In this document: piece after piece, positions 61,322 to 64,000 of the stretch
Layout of the letters: every line of letters starts with the position of its first letter
How positions within the stretch are numbered: the first letter of the stretch is position 1
Source of the DNA: Dactylellina haptotyla
Taxonomy: Eukaryota > Ascomycota > Orbiliomycetes > Orbiliales > Orbiliaceae
DNA length: 64,000 nt
Assembly: GCA_031310005.1 (NCBI GenBank)
Contig: CM062379.1
Location: 1,736,001 to 1,800,000, forward strand
Direction of reading: 5' to 3'
Translations under genes and position numbers: made by a program
The notes under the pieces: model-generated
Seen by the model: the letters and a program-made list of their open reading frames with translations, nothing else
Told to the model about the DNA's origin: nothing
The model's database searches: none

Positions 61322-63747
61322 ATGGTTAATACAAACCTGGTCGCATTAGCCACTACAGCTGAGACTCAAGACCCACGATGCAGCGGGACGATGGACTTAT
61401 ACGCCCGTTATGGTTCTAATCTTTTTGGACGTCAATCAAACATAAGCAATTTACAGTCCCCGCCACCATCTCGTGTGCTATCTTGTGAGGCTTCTATACC
61501 CTCTCCCTTGGATGTTGCCAACACTACCCCGTTGCTGAAAGTGGCAATATCGCTGTTAGATATTGGCGACAAGCATACGCCACCAACTAGTCCAAAATGC
61601 TCAGGTTATGTAGCTGCTGGAAATACCATCAGTGTTTATGGAGAGCAACTAAACCGAGAGGTGGAAATGAAAACCGAGTTGGGATGTTTGGGTATTCCTT
61701 TTATAAAAGCCGAGTCTCAGTCCCAATCCAAAATTTTAACAAAAGATCCAGAGGATGGAAACAGTTTGATGGATGCCAGAAATCAAGAGCAAACTAGCGA
61801 CAAATTAGTATTCCAGAGAAAAGAGCAAAGTAATTCGCCCCGAAATCTACATGAAATGGGTAGATTTAGGGGTAGGGAACGGAGGACCAGTGTACGATAC
61901 AGTGATGAAAGCCTCGAGCTTCCAGCACGTCATGGCCAGAGGGTGGTGACATCTCCCAACAACAGACCAATCCCGCGGCTGCGATTCTCTCGCGGTCCCG
62001 ATCAGAGCCTAGGTGATAGCTCACTATTTATAGCGGATTCTGATGATGAAATCGAATTTCATTCTTCTCTCTCGAGAATTCAGAAAGGTAATTCATGGTA
62101 CTGCCTATGATGCATGGTGCAGAGCGCTGAGCTAGTGGACTAATTTTCAATGGTACCGTAGGTGTGGTCAACCACGATGATGCGCTAGATGAGAGCCCTA
62201 CCAAGGACGAATCTACTTATATGTTCTTAGTTTCTTCGAATCTTCCGAAAAGTTCTAATCAAATTGAAAACCGGACATTAGAGCAAACTACCGTGCACCC
62301 AAAGTTTGACATAGACATTGGGGCTTTGGCAAAGACGATAGTACAGCTGATGGATGAGAGAGCCTTTGAAGCCGAATCGCAGCTAAAACAGGAAAAGACT
62401 GTATCAACTATATCTCCTAAGAAGCGAAAACGGACGCCTGATGTCACAGTAGTAAAAAATGACAACAGTCTCACTCATGCATTCGACAAAGGAAAGGCAA
62501 AAGGAAACATAGATAGACATCGACCTCCTACCCCGGACTCAGAGAGTGATGAAGAGGCATTCTGTCGTACAAGGAAGTCTCGAAAAGGAAATTTAGCACC
62601 CCAGTTGAAAGATAAGGACGATACGACGAACCGCCCTAATTCTAACTCTCAAAATGAAAAGTCAGGGCATCCGCCGCAAGACAAGAGCTTAGAAGAACTA
62701 CGTTTTAAGAAACGAAGCAATACAGATTCTTACGGTAGTACAGCGCAGGGATCTTTTAGAAACTCTTTAGATAGTAGTACCATTGTTGTACGGACGAACC
62801 GGAAAGAGTCTCTTCCCTATCGCGATGTTTTGAAAGGGACGAACGAATCAAGAGATCGACGTATGACCGAAACCAGCCCGATTAAGTCTAAATCCGCCTC
62901 TCTAGATTCAAAATCTACTAGCCTAGCTATTCATCCAACTAGAAGGCCCGGCCCGTCGATCTCTCGTCGAGAGCGACAGGAGTCACAACCTAATGACTAT
63001 TGGTTTCAGAGGTACTACAACCGCCTGATATCACAAGTACAGAAACCTAAAATTCTTGGCTCCACCGGTAACTTGTTTTCGCGAACTAAGATTGCGTATT
63101 ACATCGGGGGTAGTTCCCGATTAACGGCAGCCACTGTTTCTACACAAGCAATGTCAGAGCAAATATTTCCTGTTAATTTCTTGATGGCGTTCAACGAGCA
63201 ACTATCCCCTATAAGGCCCGAAAAGCCCGGAGACGTCATCGTCATCGCTACGATGTATGACTTCAGATCTCGCGTCCCTGCATACACCTCTTCTTTCCCA
63301 GTATTTTTCCAACGAGGTGTAGGTGAATATGAGTACATGGGAAGCTATGAATTCGATGACAAGGTCAAAATGCTATCAGATAAGGAAACAAGAGATCTTA
63401 TTGAACCCGCTCTAGTAGACTTTTGGATCGACCGGCTTTTTCTCAGATCATGGAGGGACCATGGACACAAACGGACACAGAAACCTGGCCCACCTAGGCT
63501 GGGTGTATCAGGGGCATCAGCACTGACGAGTCAGCTTGTACCGGATCACGTGAAAAGGAGGAGCGATATCCATCTTCTAACGGAGAAGGATGTGAGAAAG
63601 TATATTTTAGAGGGGACAGTTAGGTTGATGTGGAGCTTTTTAAAACCAGTCAAGTACGAACAAGGTTTATACAATGCTCTTTCGAAAGCGAAATGGCCAG
63701 TTGACAAAAAGAGTAGATCTTGGAGTTTTTTAAAGAAGGATAGATAG
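61322..63747 (+). CDS. Large protein of unknown function with conserved-looking C-terminus
   Basis: I do not recognise this gene with confidence. Two exons, 61322-62087 and 62162-63747, give 783 residues. The intron is 74 bases, GTAATT..CCGTAG, phase 1, with a CTAAT branch point. The first 500 residues are disordered, charged and Ser/Lys/Arg-rich, with a basic KKRKR motif that may direct nuclear import. From about residue 540 the sequence becomes compact: NDYWFQRYYNRL, FPVNFLMAFNEQLSPI, RPEKPGDVIVIATMYD, PVFFQRGVGEYEYMGSYEF and later LTEKDVRKYILEGTVRLMW. The order 'Pro-Gly strand, then YMGSYE' faintly resembles the fungal DUF6697 fold, but this is a guess. Codon use and an uninterrupted frame of 528 codons support a real gene. 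Confidence 0.75.
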
Positions 63748-64000
63748 CCAAGTCAAGTTAGAAACGTGCTCCATGAATAACTTGTTCTCTTCCATATAAG
63801 TCGACATTTCTAGCTCTACAACGATGCGTGTTTCATAGCTTTACTTATTGTAGACTTGATTTATGGGAACAATCTTAGACGTTATTTTATAAGTTTGGGA
63901 AGTTTTCATGCTTGTTTATGCCTTGATAAATGTATATAAAGCCATTTATTTGACAAATTAGGATTAATTCGGACTGTAACCGCTACTTAAACCTGAGAGT
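63748..64000. other. Downstream region to window end
   Basis: AT-rich 3' flank of the last gene. No feature is seen. Confidence 0.5.

Overview
The window is nuclear DNA from a filamentous ascomycete (Pezizomycotina). About twenty-one protein genes were traced by hand. Most are split by short introns of 50-110 bases with GTRNGT-like donors, CTAAC/CTAAT branch points and YAG acceptors, and many genes are separated by 0.3-1.5 kb. Family content (Bna1, Erg26, Pex6, Msb1, Bub2, Eaf6, Vta1, a Frizzled-like receptor, a subtilase, small cysteine-rich secreted proteins) fits this group. The species cannot be named from the sequence; an early-diverging lineage such as Orbiliomycetes or Pezizomycetes is only a guess.

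Layout. 1-12.7 kb: a partial copper transporter (-), 3-hydroxyanthranilate dioxygenase (+) converging on Erg26 sterol dehydrogenase (-), a secreted orphan protein (+) converging on PEX6 (-), then a C2H2-type zinc-finger gene (+). 12.7-24.8 kb is sparse: an acidic two-pass membrane protein (-), a subtilisin-like protease (-), weak open frames and a decayed coding fragment near 21.5 kb. 24.8-33 kb: the Msb1/Mug8 morphogenesis gene, followed in frame after its stop by a long second open frame, then PCNA and a small secreted protein. 33.7-35.9 kb: a seven-pass Frizzled-like receptor (-). 35.9-43.2 kb: a gap of 7 kb with no gene I can support. 43.2-51.5 kb: BUB2 (-) head-to-head with EAF6 (+), FAN1 nuclease (-) head-to-head with a degenerate HNH-type protein (+), and a single-pass cysteine-rich membrane protein (-). 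53.7-63.7 kb: ribosomal protein S13 (+), the large U2AF subunit (-) head-to-head with VTA1 (+), and a large protein of unknown function (+).

Most genes are housekeeping and unrelated in function. Cell-cycle and genome-maintenance genes recur (PCNA, BUB2, EAF6, FAN1), but they are not contiguous and I see no biosynthetic cluster, CRISPR array, rRNA, convincing tRNA or intact mobile element. The points most worth a second look are the PCNA start codon split by an intron with MluI cell-cycle boxes upstream, the 219-codon in-frame open frame after the Msb1 stop, the perfect 9-base tandem repeat coding for Glu-Arg-Gly in U2AF, and the decayed reading frames in the gene-poor stretch.
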